In this document: positions 1 through 13,069 of the stretch, in pieces
Position numbering within the stretch: position 1 is the stretch's first letter
Layout of the letters: each line of letters begins with the position of its first letter
Source: Brachypodium distachyon
Taxonomy: Eukaryota > Streptophyta > Magnoliopsida > Poales > Poaceae
Direction of reading: 5' to 3'
Assembly (NCBI RefSeq): GCF_000005505.3
Contig: NC_016134.3
Coordinates: 34,472,150 to 34,536,149, forward strand
DNA length: 64,000 nucleotides
The notes under the pieces: model-generated
Databases searched by the model: none
Told to the model about the DNA's origin: nothing
The model's input: the letters and a program-made list of their open reading frames with translations, nothing else
Made by a program: the position numbers and the translations under genes

Positions 1-131
1 AAAAGAAATAGTGAATGGAATTTAGGAAACCTGCCGGAGGAGAGGCAAATTTTGTTCACAAATTTTTCTATCTCCTATCCAAAAACTAGTTTTGGGGAAC
101 TAATTTTAGGAAACTTGTTGTAGATGCTCTT
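1..131. repeat. Partial terminal segment of a repeat, cut by window edge
   Basis: The stretch has the low-complexity style of a small DNA transposon end. It closes with gtagatgctctta, resembling the common grass MITE end whose reverse complement reads TAAGAGCATCT. The other end lies outside the window, so neither the family nor the target-site duplication can be checked. Confidence 0.25.
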
Positions 132-780
132 ATTGATTGGATGGTTGCAGTAGGAGTAATGCATGGATCCAACCAAAAGGTTAATTATGTAGTTGAACAT
201 GATTAGAAGGTCAGGTTCAATCGGTACTTTCTACAAGTTCAAGGTTACTCTTTACTCTTTGATCAATAAAGTCGGATTTATTTTTAAAAAAACTGAATTG
301 GCAGAGCGGCCTTTTAAAGATTTGTTTTTTCTTTTCAAGAATGTAACCCAGCAAGTGCAACACCGCGCAGACGGTTACAACATCACAAAAGTGGCCAAAA
401 TCATGAAGTACCGTCAATTTCAAGAAATCAGTTTCATTAAAGACCACGTCATTCTTATGGCACCAAATAGACCACGTCACCAAAGTAATTGCCGTCCTCT
501 AACAATGCCAGCCCACCAGGTCCGGAGGTCTGACTCCACGGTAAAGATTTGTTTTTACTGATACTCCGTACAGGCCATACGGTGCGTGCGACCCGCAACG
601 TCCAGGCAGGCTAGGACGGTGTGGCCTGCACCCAGCCCGTGTGGGGGGCAAAATCGATCGGGAGATCCGTGCAGGAGCACTGGACCAGGCTCCAGGGTCC
701 AGTCCAGCCAAGCAGACAGGCTCTCGTCGTCGACACAAAAAGGACACACCGGGTCCCGTCCGTTCGCAACTTGCAGACCC
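132..780 (+). other. Intergenic / promoter region of the ARM-TPR gene
   Basis: No recognisable coding region. From about 560 the base composition becomes GC-rich, as is usual for a grass promoter and 5' exon. Overlapping ORFs on both strands here share no motif with known families and look like by-products of GC-rich DNA. Confidence 0.4.
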
Positions 781-3725
781 GGTACGGCCTACACACATTT
801 CTTTTCCTTTCCCCCTATCTCTCTCCAAAATCAAATCCCAGACGAAACCAAATCAAAGCTCCCAATACCACCGGGCCACCTCCGTCGCCGTTTGGATCCG
901 GCGCGGCTGCTGGTTCCCTACCTACACTTACAGTTGGGGTATCCAGGACCGGCCGCCGGCGGGGCACCAGTCGCCGGCATCGAATCTAATCCTCACGCGG
1001 TTCGCTCTCTTTTACTCCCCATTCCTGCATTTCTTCAGTGCTAGTGTGCTACTCTAAGTTTTGCCCTCACCGCATCTAGTTCTGTGTGTGGCTGGATCAG
1101 GTGGGGTGCTCCTTGCTGGTTGTTAGTGGTGATAACTGATAAACGGAAAGGCAATGCAAAGCAATGTGCTTTAGTGGTGTTTACTGTGCCAATTTAGCTT
1201 GTTGTATTTTGGTGGTATTGTGTGGTCACAGGGTGATTTTGATTCCCTACTGGGAGACTCGGCTCTCGTCATTTGATTGAGAAAACGGTAACAAGATTCT
1301 CCTCGTCTAGTGCGTTCTGTATGTTCTGGGAGATTATGATAACCCAAAGATCGTTTGCATTATCATTTACCGCCGATGGACTCAGTGCTGCAAGCTAAAT
1401 TTACTCACTACTTGGGGTTCTTTGTGAGTTCAGTATACATTGCTGCCATTAGATGGAATTTTGCTAGGATTTCTAAGAAGGCAATATAACCCCATGTCGA
1501 ACAAAATGTGTAGCGTGACTACTGACTAGTGTCGTAAGTCCTGTTTGTGGGAGTTCTTAAAAGCATGCCCTGCATAATCTGAAGAAATTTGGGTAACTCT
1601 CACTTTGGTGGAGTTGCTACTAATGTTGTTGGTAACTAGCAAGTTCCCGCCGCAAGTTTGTGTGGAATACCTTTAATGTTTTGGACTCACATGATCGAAT
1701 ATGTCATTTGTACATGATTTTATATCAGTAACTAAACTAAAGTTCAAATTGCAAGTTGGGTACTGGGTTTTACATTATATATTGGATCAGCACACATAGT
1801 TTAGATTCTGACCACCGAATCAAACTTTAGCTTGTAGAGTTAAAGTTCAGATCATCAGACGTTGATATTAGATCACCATGAAATGATATTTTAGATGGAT
1901 TGGTACATGACTTAAAGTTTCGTTGATTTTGTATGAGATATAAAAATGTGAATATCACTCAGTTGTGGGCCATTAACAATCAACATCAACTCCAATGGTG
2001 ATCTACCCAATAGTTGATCAGCATGTGATATTAGATCAATATGTGGAGTTAAGATCAGTATATAGTTTTTTTAATGGATGAGTAAGCAGGCTTAGAGATG
2101 TTGTGCTTTTGTTTTGGACCTGAGCAAGGGCAGCCAAGCCCGAAATATGGTCAGCTCGGGCTGCAGATTTCAGCCTGAAGCCTGGCCTGGAACCCTAAAA
2201 AGACAGAATGATTAAAGTATAGCATTTATTTTGTAATAAGTACAATAATTTGTTTTTTTATCCCTGATAATAATTTAGTTGATATATTTTTCAGTGCTAA
2301 GAATCTAGATTTTCTAGGCCTCGGGCTGGCATTTTAGTACTGGGCTGTAGAAATCCTGGCCCTGGGGTATGCCTAGGTTTATTTTGTATGGGATGTTAAA
2401 ATATATTGTCCACCGGTTGTGGATTGTTAAGAATTTAGTCGTACCAAATATGATCTATTTGTAGGGTTTGATACGTTAAGAAGACCTATTGGTTTTGTCC
2501 CAGTAATATTAGAATCCACTTGACAACATTAATATAGATATGGAAGAAGTAAGGAGTAAAAAATTCCACCAGATCAATTGTTTAGTTGTAGTTATGAAAA
2601 AAGGGTCATCATTTGCTGATAACAATTTTGAAGATCTATTTGTTCTGACCTGTTTAGGTACAAACATGGTCATTTATCGGTTGTGATATGCTTGATACAA
2701 TTATGTAAGGGTATGAAGATAAAACAGGTCTGATATGTTTAGATAGAGTTACGGTGACCTATCAATTATGATATTTTAACTACAATTATTTTTGCGATTT
2801 TCCTTTCTAGCATGTTTCTTTATCTCTTGTTAACCTGTTGTCTAGTTGTGATCAATTCCAATTATAACGTCATGAATTGTAACGATGTGAATTATGTTAG
2901 GTACAATTATGAAGGTCTAATACTTGCCATATTTTTGAAGTATAATTATGATGATATATCGGCTGATTTATCATTGCCGTATGTTTAAGAGAGTTACTAT
3001 GATCTAAGGGCCATGATCTGTTTAGTTGAAGTTATGAAGATTATCAATTGTGGCCAACTATTAAAAAGGACCCATCATATTAATGGATAAATATCTTGCT
3101 CGCCAGAATAATTGAAGGCTCGCTTTGTTGTATAATATGCAGTAGAATGATTTTTCCTTTCAGCAGGATAGCTGACTGGATTTCAATATTGAGAAAATTC
3201 AAAATTTTCTTGCTTGAGTTAGCCGGATTCCTGACAGATGAAACTTTTTTAGGAATGAGTAGACTTCAGGACCAGCGCTTGGTGCCTAGGATGTTCCACG
3301 TATATTGGTCTGCGCGGGTTTGATGTATTTCGGGATCTAACGGTTATGGTTCTGTAAATTCCAGACCTAACCATCAAAATAATTTGGATGATGTGGATCA
3401 ACATGGTGCTTTGCCTCGACAAGAACCCAGTATTGCGCTTTTAGTATGTAATAGATTCTTGTCAGATAACTTCACATTGTTGTAAAAATGTTGAATTAGC
3501 AAACTTGAGCAGTGACACGAGGGAAAATAAAATATAGGCTGCACCAGACATGCCATATTTGCTTGCTAAATTCCTTTTCATATGCTCATCATGGATTAGA
3601 TGGCATGTGCTTTATTTATTGGATAATTTTATTTTAATTTGCTGATACTGTGGTTCTATGTTGCAGTTTGAATTATGGTTTTGAGGATCTGATTAAGAAG
3701 TGGGCATGATTGATTGGTTCTTGTA
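781..3725 (+). other. 5'UTR exon(s) and long 5'UTR intron of the ARM-TPR gene
   Basis: A pyrimidine-rich, then GC-rich block at about 780-1060 looks like a non-coding first exon. About 2.6 kb of AT-rich DNA follows, up to a good acceptor (ttgcag) ending at 3666, 59 bases before the chosen ATG. The exact donor cannot be fixed by eye. The interval 2550-3070 holds degenerate reiterations of phrases such as gtttagttgtagttatga and atcaattatgata. No coding exon was seen. Confidence 0.45.
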
Positions 3726-6401
3726 ATGGATAAAATACAATCTGATTGCCCTTATCCTGGATGTTTCTTCTGTGTTATGAAGGAGGCAAACCCAAGCAAA
3801 CGGAGAGCAAGTGTGCTGAAATTCTTTAGGGAACTTCCTTCCCAAGATGATGATGGCCAAGTTCTCCCTATCAGTGGCCTTTGGAACACTGCAATGGCCC
3901 ACCCAAATGATCCTGAATTCATTAACTTGGGAATATTTGAGTGTATGGCAGCTCTAATATGGAAGGGCTCGAAAAACAGGCGCTGGCTTTCACATGATCA
4001 GAATATTTACATCCCATATTATGCAGCACATGTCATTGGATCCTATACGATGAATATGGAGGAGTTTGCAGAACGTGCTGTTCGTGCCGGAGTAATACCT
4101 CCATTAGTTGAACTCTTAAGAGGTAGGCTGACTTGGGTGGAGCAAAGAGTTGCTGTTAGAGCTTTGGGGCATTTGGCTACATACCCAAGTACATTCCCTG
4201 CTGTTGCTGATCATGGAGAAGTACTTGAACTTGCCGTTCAACTTGCCTCAAGCTCCCTAGAGATTGTGTACTCTCACTTTTACCAATTTGTAGATAGGAG
4301 ACTTGGCTACCATTGTGACCTTCTTACACGTGGCATGGGTGGTGCAGAAATGGAATCTCGTAAAGCTGAGGAATGGGGTAGTCAACTGCAGTGCTGGTCT
4401 TTGCAGCTCATAAACTGCTTCGCATTTAAGCCCGAGTTTCTCCATGATATCTGCAAGCCTGAATTTCTAGCTAAGTTACCTGGTATGTGGGGTGGACTTG
4501 TTAATGAGAACTCACCTGCTGGTATTGGTTTACTAAGAACAATCTGCCAGAGTAAGGTTGGCCGAGGTCATGTTGCTAATATTTCTGGTGTCCTTGAAGC
4601 TTTATGCAACATTTCTCATTCATCAGATGACTGGCAATACATGGCCATTGATTGTATACTCTGGTTAGTGCAGGATCCTAGTACGTATCATAAGGTAAGA
4701 AAAGCATACTTTACTCTATTCTCAAAGGATTCTTCAGCAAGAAAGGAATGTTAATTTTACTCGAGATTGAAATGGCTAAAACTATACTTATTTTGAAATG
4801 GCCTTGCTAAATTTTGAGGCATTGACAAACATGTGCTGCTCCTTTCAGTTGATATCAAGAAAATTTGTCACACCTAAATCCAAATTACATGATTTATTAG
4901 CTTTAGGAAATGAAGATTGAAGTCCTAGTATTTTTAGCTACAGAACATCTGATAATTTATAATGCTGATGTTAAAGCTTCACTTCCTATATTAGGAACTG
5001 GGAAGCTAATTCTTGTAGCTTTAGTCACATTTTCCCCTGTGCACATTACAGTTAGCAGATATTTCCACATTGGGTGCTTGTAGAAAGCTTGACGAGATTA
5101 TTATTTTCCAAACAAACTAAGACAATCAGGTTACAAACATGTGCTGCTCCTTGGACTTTATAACAATAAATTCCATTAGGCTTGAATGCAAATTACTTAA
5201 CCTCTTTACAAATTTTAGGAAGAGTTGAGAGCTACCAGCTTCTTATAATTTTAAAATACCGATGTTAACCTTCAGACTTCAGTTATGTATTACGATTCGC
5301 ATGCCACACCCATTATCTGTTTTAAGTGGTACTATTGTGTCAAATTTTCAGTATTTCAAATATTGTTTGCTGCAAGCTATGTATGCTAGCTGCTTTCTTT
5401 TTGTTAAAGTGCGTTCTGAATGGTTATTCTTGCTGGTTACCAGAGAAAAACTTTATTATTACTCTAGCCCACTCTGCAACATATGATTATTTGTTAAGCT
5501 ATGCTTTTGTAGCTTTAGTCACTGTTCCCACCCCTGTGTACAGGTTATAGATAAAATTGCCCCAACATTGATTGATTTAGCTGATATTTCCACACTCGGT
5601 GATTATAAAAAGTTGGGTGACACTATTGTCACAGTCCTCCAAGAATGTATGCAGCAAAACAATAATTCACGGAATTCAGTTAGTAGTCACACCATAGAAA
5701 AAATTGAAGAACTCTTGAGTTCCAGGCAGAAGCTTAAATCAGAAAGGAATATGCCTAAGGAGGATCTTCATATAAAACAAGCTGCAGCATTGGTTGTAAA
5801 GTTGGAAGGCAATTCTTTATTCTCTTCTGGAAATATTGAAGGAGCTGCAACCAAGTATTCTGAAGCACTCGCATTGTGTCCAATGAAGTCTAAGAAAGAA
5901 AGGGTGGTGCTTTATAGCAACCGGGCTCAGTGTTATCTTCTCTTGCAGCAACCTTTGGCTGCCATCAGTGACGCTACCCGTGCTTTGTGCCTTCACAGCC
6001 CATTGAATCGGCATGCCAAAAGTTTGTGGAGACGAGCTCAAGCATATGATATGCTTGGTTTAGCGAAAGAGAGCCTGCTAGATGCAATTCTCTTTATAAA
6101 TGAATGCTCTCAGTCCAGTGACCCTGATCTATCGTCGAGGCAAAACAAGGTTCCTGATTATGCTGAGCGATTGGTGAAGAAGCAGATGCGTGCCGCTTGG
6201 TTATTTAGGGAATCATCCCTGAAACATGGGGGAATCCATTGTGAGGGGGATGCCAGTGATGCATTTGGTCAAGAGGTTGATGACTCTGAGTGGGAGACAG
6301 TGGGTGAAAGCGATGGTGAGAATGACGAAAGGAGAGAAGTAGATGATGAAACTGAATGGAAGAATGCCGGTCACCGGGAAGACGCTTTTGAGAAAAGCTG
6401 A
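3726..6401 (+). CDS. ARM-repeat / TPR-repeat protein, uncharacterised plant family
   Basis: Two coding exons, 3726-4694 and 5544-6401, join in phase 0 (AAG|GTAAGA donor, ACAG acceptor) to give 608 residues. An ORF scan would start 12 bases upstream at a TTG; the first ATG, 3726, fits the family's MDK start. The N-terminal half has a Cys-rich CPYPGCFFC motif near the start and helical ARM/HEAT-like segments (VPPLVELL-type, about residues 100-300). Residues about 400-520 hold tetratricopeptide helices (ALVVKLEGNSLFSSG, YSNRAQCYLLLQ, LWRRAQAYDMLG). The C-terminus is highly acidic. Plant proteins of this ARM/TPR architecture are conserved, but their role is not established; a scaffold or co-chaperone role is inference from the TPR. 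A 3'UTR intron (about 6409-6704) just after the stop is likely. Confidence 0.88.
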
Positions 6402-7447
6402 GGAACAGGTTTGAAGAAAAATCTTTTCTTTCTAATAACTATAGAGGGATAAAGTAAGAATTTTTGGAAAAATATTTTGAGAGTGACCATGGTCATGTGT
6501 ATTAAAATTAAGCAATTTTATATACTCCTCCAACCATCCACTAATTATGCTTTACCACACTCACTAGTACTTTAGCAATCTGTGTCCTGTACTCTCTTGC
6601 TCACCTTTTCCTCACTTAAAAGGGCGCTGTTTCATCATGCCTGCCAGGTACAGACCACTAGTAAGCATGATGCCTTCCTGATCTTAGTTTCTGTTGGTTT
6701 TCAGGACTTGGTGCTGTTACTCGTTGAGCTTGTTGTATTGTGCTTGTAGTCGGCAGCAGCAGCAACAGAAGCAGCCGTGGGCCTGCTGCAGTCCGAAAGC
6801 AAAAGTAAACTGCGGAAACCAGACGAAGAAGTCAGCTTACTGAAAGCTCACAAAAAATGGAGAGCAGGCTTCTGAGTCTGTCAGAGTTGCTTTGGTTGTT
6901 GATAATTTTCGTCTTGCTCTGTTGTTTGGCGTTGTAAAATGAACAAAAATAGTTCTAATATTAAACATCATCCTTTTGTGAATGAACTTTATATTAAAGC
7001 TCTGTTAAGAACTTAAGATTCAAGTGCTACTTCCATGCATCTTGAAATTGCAATTGACCTCCTATTTGGGTGGCACAGATGATCGGGTGGTCGATAGAAG
7101 TTCTCCATTGATTTAACATAAATTTTCAACACCTGGAACCTCAGTGACATTTTACGAATTCGCTCTTCGAGATATCTTTGTGCTACTCGTGGTGCCGATG
7201 ATGAACCAGATACCTGAAGTTCACAAACATATAACGCACCGCAAAAACCATGATGAAAAATATGGAACAATTACTGTCCGTGGAAACTATCGCCACAGAT
7301 GTTGCTCGCAGCCTGATACACTGAATCTATGACGGTACTACCTTTCTTTGGAAATTTGAACTGTTTATGAGAAATTCTTGCAATAGCACACTTGTTTCTA
7401 AAGCTTTTCAGAGTGTGACCAGTTTGTAATATGCGAGATCACTAGTA
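6402..7447 (+). other. 3'UTR of the ARM-TPR gene, then spacer
   Basis: A likely UTR intron runs from the GT at 6409 to the CAG ending at 6704. The transcript probably ends near 6950-7010, where AATA/ATTAAA-type signals occur (for example tatattaaag). From about 7010 to 7447 no gene is visible, only unsupported short ORFs on both strands. Confidence 0.45.
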
Positions 7448-7837
7448 ATGGAAGTAGAGTATTTTCCATCTCAAAAGAAGAAAAACAAAGAAGTGTTTTT
7501 TTTTAGGGCCGGAAAAAAAGAAAAAAGTGGTGGGAGATGGCCGCCATGGCAACGCCAGCAAGCAGCATGGGCCTCTCGTGTGAAAGCCCTAAAACCCATA
7601 ATAGCCCAGGGCGGCAAGAAGCCCAGAAACGAGTCATTCCCCTTCGTCCCCTTTTCCGGTTACCATTCCATCCTCACCGAGTCCATCGAAACGCACCCCC
7701 ATCGACGTGGTATCCGGCTATCCGCGCCGTCCACCAGGCCAACCCACCCTAACTCCGATCTCATCGACGATCGGCGATCGACTGCACACCCAAGCCCCAC
7801 CGGCCGCTGTATCCCCTCCCCCGCCGTCTCCGCTCCC

Positions 7838-10800
7838 ATGGCCGGCCAGCCCCGCGACCGGGGGTCCCGCGCCTCGCGCAAGGGCCGCCCCGTCCGCACT
7901 CCCTCGGGCCCGCTCGCCTCTCAGTCCGCCTCCGATCCCGATCCGTCCGCACCGTCCGCCGATGGCGCGGCTCCATGGGGCCGCGCCACGATGGACGAAC
8001 TGGAGGACCGCCTGCTCAAGAAGCTGGAGGAGGCCTATGCGGCGGCGCTGGCCCGCCTCGCCGACCTCGGTTACGCGGAGGAGGCCGCGCTCCGCGCCGT
8101 CCTTCGCGCGGGCCACTGCTATGGCAAGCTTGACGACCCTGTCGCTAATATCGTCGCCAACGCCCGCGCCTTCCTCTCCGATCCCGACCTCGCCGGGGGA
8201 GCCGGCGGGTTCGCCGACCTCCGCCGCCTCGAGGAGTACTCCCTAGCGGGGCTCGTCTGTCTCCTTCAGAGCAGCCGCCCCACCCTGTCCCGCACTGAGG
8301 CCATGTGGTGCCTCCTGTCTACCGACCTCCACCTAGAGGAGGCCATCTCAAAGGGCGCCTCCTTCACCGATGATAAGTCTTCCTCTAGCTTCACACCTGC
8401 CGAGAGTGGCGACCTTTGCCCCACCCTCCCCGCTTCTAGGCAGCTTGGCTACTGCCACTACCATGCGACCACTGTCGCTGCTACCCCAGAAAACCACCTG
8501 TTCGACCCTGAGACCTTCATGCGTCTTGCAATGCGCCCGGTCGCTGACTGTGCGACCGGCGCAGCTGGCGTGGTCTCCTGCATCAAGTCCACGTGGTCAC
8601 GGTCCAGTGGCTCGGTCCCAGATGGACAGCCCAAGCAGTCCTTTGCTATGAAGGTGTCCACAGAGGATCTCATAGAGTCTGTGGTGATGGAGCTTGAGTC
8701 GCTGGACATTGACAAGAAGGATCCACCTGCTGAAAAGCCTGATCCCAAGAATGAGATGGTGCATGACCTCATTAAACAGACAAGGGAGATGGAGGTGCTG
8801 CTCAACGAGCGCAAGGAGTGGGCACAGAAGAAGGCAGTACAGGCTGCTCGCAAGCTTGGCAATGATCTCACTGAGCTACGACTGCTGCGGATGGAGCATG
8901 ATGATAACCAGCGGCGGAAGAAGGACAAGCAGGCAATGGAGGATGAGACAATGAAGCGCCTCACTCATCTGGAGAATGAGCTGAAGAAGAAGAGTGGACA
9001 ACTTGACCGAAGTAATGCAACTGTGCAGAAGCTGGAAATGGAGAATGCAGAAATACGTGCTGAGATGGAAGCTGCAAAGCTGAGTGCATCTGAGACTGAA
9101 CGGCAATGCCAAATGCTGCTAAAGAAAGACAAGAAAGATAGCAAAAAGCTTGAGCTATGGGAGCGCCAAAAAGCAAAGCTCCAGGAGGAGATCTCTGAAT
9201 GCAAGGCAAAGATTACACAGGCAGACAAGGAGCTTGCTGCAACCAACAAGTCAATAAAAAATATGGAGGTGAGAATAAATTTGCACACTACATCATGACT
9301 GTTGCTTTCGTGCCACACTTAAATTTGTATGTGCTTATGTTTTAGTTTTCGCTATGAATTACACACAGATCACAACTTTCCTACTAGGAGAGACTACGGA
9401 TTTTGGGTCAATTATTATAGTTGCAGTAGAGAGCTAACCATTAGGTATCATAGTCAACTGCTCATCTTGGCTGCATAAAATGGTTAGAAAGTTGTAATGT
9501 TCCTGATCCTTATGGATTGCTGGGTCCTATTATAGGAGATAAGATGGTAAAATCCACATTTTAAGAAGTTAAATGTCAAGGCATTCAAATTATTTTATGT
9601 CTTTCCATGGTTGTTTATACAGCAAAAGTGGCTTAGATATTCATTTCCGCAATTTGACATAAGATGGCCAGACTTAATAGTGAACAAACAGTTGTTTTGA
9701 TTATGTATGCATCGGTTGGTGCTAACTGGTCGTTACCGTGGTTATGGATCTGCATTGGTTTTGGTCATTATTAATTGCTCTCCTTATTAAAAGCATAGTT
9801 ACCGGATATGTTCATATCAGCTTCGAATCCTGACTCCGATCGATCGATTTAGATCGGGGTTCGGATTCTCTGGGTTCGATCCGGAGTTCACCGTTCGATT
9901 CGCGACCCGGCTATGAGCCGGTCATCACCAGCAACGTCGGGCAGAAAGGGATGGTGCACAGGGACGCCGGCGCCCTGGGAGCTCGCTGTGGGTGAGCGGA
10001 CTGCAGCTGCGCGTGGCCGTGTTGGGAGCATAACGCCATGGAGTCGGCTTCAAGGATGGAGGGCCATGGGCTGCCTGGGACGATTCGGATCGGGGTGTGA
10101 GTTTTGAGGATGTGGTGGCGTGGTCACGTTCTCTCAGCAAATCTAGGTCAGAGAGAAGGAAGTGTTTGATGGTGTGGATGCAAGCATCCGAAGGTCTCGT
10201 TATTTGTTTGAGCACAAGCTGGGCCGGCCCAACTACTAATGGCCATCTATATGTCTCTTTTTTCCTTCTTATTTATGTCTGCTGCAGCATACACAGTTCT
10301 TATTTAGTTATTTGTGTTGCAGCATTATCTTTGATTTCTCACAAAATATGGTATTATATATCCTACACTTTTTCATATTATTTATTACGTCTTGTCGAAT
10401 CGAAATACCGGGTTCGCGAACCATATCTCCGATTCGAGAATCGGGGATGTGTACCCCCCATCGAACCCGATTCGTAGGAAGTACCGAATCGAGAACCGAG
10501 CAAATCGTGAATCCGGTAACTATGATTAATAGATCTGTGTGATGTAGGCGTCAGGATTCATCTTAACTATGAGCTATTGCTCAGTGAATGTTACTTTTTT
10601 GCTTTGCTGGGTCAGAACCATTACATGTTTTAATAATGATTTTCTTGCTTTGTGATGCGCCATGTATTTTGGTCTTGTGCCAGTGCTTTCACCTGGTTTT
10701 ACCGTATGGTTCGTATCCTAGCCTGCATATAACTATGGGAATCATACTGGACTGCTATAACTCTATTTCGGCACTATTTTTGCTTTCTTAAATCAGCAAA

Positions 10801-13069
10801 TAAGAATGGAGCCATTTGATAGCTGGAAAAAATATGACACAGAATTGCATGGTACTACCTTTTTGGTAAATTTATTCCTTGGACGAGAGCTTACCTTAGT
10901 GGTGTTCTTTTTAGAATTTTGCATGTGCTTTATCAAATGTTGGCCATGCTTTGAAACATCGGATGTTCTGTTATAGTAAGGACTTTAGCATTTGTTAAGC
11001 CAAGATAAGTTTGGTTTGGAGAGTTTGAATCAAGATTATTTGGGGCCTCATCAACTACTCCGTATTAAATTGTTGCTTCTTTTTACATTGCTAGCTTTGG
11101 TGCTTTGCTGGCCCTGTTGTTAGCATTCTAAATAAAGCTTCTCGAACATCTGTTATTTATTGTGATACAACTAAAATTGGAAATAAAATACTGTGGTGAT
11201 AATGTAGTTAATGCTATTTGGCTTCTAATGTCTGCCAGAATTAAAATTCCCCCTGTTATCAGTTAACTATGTTATTATAATCAAAGGTTTAGAAGTAGTC
11301 CCATTCAGATAATTTTAAAAAAAAATGGTAGACAATTTGATACAATGGCCTTTCACCAAGGCCAATAATGTGGTTACTGGTCTTTGCTGTGCCTCCCCAG
11401 TATGTGCAGGTTTTCCTTGCTTCGTAGTAAAATAGGGTTATTTGACATCTGTGTTGTTTGATATTCTTTTTCCCTCAGCATTTCATGATTCATGACTTCA
11501 TGTTAATTTGAAAAATTATTGCAAACTCTCATCCTTCTATTCCCCCCTTAGTTTATTTTAGGTTTTTGCAGGTTACATTATTGATATTGTACAGTTAACT
11601 AGTCTATGTATACCGGAAATTCATATTTGGGATTTCAAACAGGTTTTTCTTGTTTTTGGTGTTCATACTATAACTGGTCAATTCATTATCCACGTAAATA
11701 TTTGGGCTAAATATTTTGTAATATAACTTGATTCTTACTCCCTCCATCCCAGAAAAATGCCGTCTTAGATTTTATAATTTTCCCACAAAAGATGTCATTT
11801 TAGATTCAGTAAATGCAGCATGCAAGCGCTTGTTTATCAAATACTCCACCGAGTGCTTTTCCGAGGGATCACAGCCTGGCACATGCAGCTTTCTGGCCAT
11901 CAAGCACTGTGCAAGGCCAAGCATTGGGCAGGGCTTCAGCAGCTCAATGTGCAGCCCAAAACCGGCACGTGCGATGGACTTGATCGGCCGTGGATTAATG
12001 GCGATTTATAGTAGTCTGCATGCGCATTGGTATTTGAGATAATTCTAAAACCGCCATATAAAATGGGAAGGAGGGAGTACTATTATGCATGGTATTCTAT
12101 TCTCTTTACTTTGTTTAGAAGTCCTCTTTCATGATTTCTTGATTCATCAAATATCTATGTTGTTCTAGGCCTAGATATCTTGAAGATTTTTTCTATGAAT
12201 TGTGAATGCATGAATAATTTATATAGAGTTCAAAAATATGTTGCATGGTAAAAGCACTACCTAGTAGTTGGTTTCATTTCTTGCGTTGAAACATTGCATG
12301 CCCTAGTGGATATACATCACTTAATGTTTTGCTTCATTCTGGGGTCTATAGTTCATACTATAAGCGTTATATATTTAATATTCTGCATTTCTGCACATTT
12401 TGGGTAACAAGACATGTCTGATGGAATGAAATGTGCCATGGCTGGTTTAGCATTTATAGTATCTTCAGATTTGATATCAATTGTATTGGTTTGACATTGT
12501 GTCTGTGCCTGCTCAATTATTTGAGTGTTGACTTGTATCTTGTGTTTGGTTTGTAGATCAAAATACGAGAAGATGCCAAAACAACTGAAGAAAACTTGTC
12601 ACTTGCAGAGCAGGAACGTGGGAAGCGGGAATCGGCCAAAGCTGACGCTGATCGCCGACTTGAAGAAATTCGCCAGAAGACAGAAGTTGAGTCTCAGTGC
12701 TATAAAGATGACCTCCGAAGGCTCCAGGATGAATTGTCCCGTCTGCAGAAGTCAATGGGCGCACCAATGGTTCCATCAACTCAACCTCGCGCTATGACTG
12801 ATCGTAGTGCAGTGCGGGCACCCAAGCAGCCCAACCAGAGGTCACCACTCGCATCCAACAAGCCGCAGGAGCCTACCCAGAAGACAGGCCGTCGAAGAGA
12901 CTGTGTGATCTGCAGGAGGGAGGAGGCGTGTGTCATCCTGCTCCAGTGTGCTCACCAGGTCCTGTGCGTCAGCTGCAACAAGCTGCATGAGGAGAAAGGG
13001 GGTCGCTGCCCCAGCTGCAACACCAAGATCGAGGAGAGGATTAGGGTTTTCGGTGCCACCTCCAACTGA
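7838..13069 (+). CDS. RING-HC E3 ubiquitin ligase, RF298/RF4 (MIP1-like) family
   Basis: Exons 7838-9268 and 12557-13069 join in phase 0 to give 647 residues. Order of parts: a basic Ser/Arg-rich N-terminus; a conserved plant-specific domain (about 50-180, with DLGYAEEAALRAVL and the LVCLLQSSRPTLSRTEAMWCLL region); a linker; a long coiled coil (about 290-550, Glu/Lys-rich heptads); and a C-terminal RING from residue 593 (C-x2-C, then CAHQVLC-x2-C, then CPSC). This layout matches Arabidopsis RF298/RF4 and MND1-interacting protein 1. Such proteins are predicted E3 ligases acting with E2 enzymes; the substrate is unknown. The frame is open upstream to 7448, so an earlier ATG cannot be excluded; 7838 was chosen because the sequence from there reads like family N-termini. 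The 3.3-kb intron carries two transposable elements. Confidence 0.92.
9794..10524. mobile_element. hAT-like non-autonomous DNA element in the RF298-like intron
   Basis: Terminal inverted repeats of 14 bases, catagttaccggat at the left and atccggtaactatg at the right, are perfect. The 8-bp flanks are attaaaag (9786-9793) and attaatag (10525-10532), matching at 7 of 8, as expected for an aged hAT target-site duplication. The interior is GC-rich with reiterated cgattcg/gatcgg motifs in the subterminal zones. No transposase domain was found. Confidence 0.75.
11738..12077. mobile_element. Stowaway-like MITE (340 bp) in the RF298-like intron
   Basis: Flanked by TA on both sides (11736-11737 and 12078-12079). 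The ends are ctccctccatccca and tgggaaggagggag, near-perfect inverted repeats typical of Tc1/mariner-derived Stowaway elements. It is longer than the roughly 115-bp members elsewhere in this window. The middle contains unrelated GC-richer sequence. Confidence 0.8.

Noticed and set aside
7707..8246. Long overlapping ORFs on both strands over the first RING-ligase exon
   Set aside because: They are alternate frames of a very GC-rich exon, with Pro/Arg-biased products and no domain.
9850..9865. tRNA B-box-like ggttcgatcc
   Set aside because: No A-box, no cloverleaf-compatible stems; it lies in the reiterated subterminal zone of the hAT-like element.
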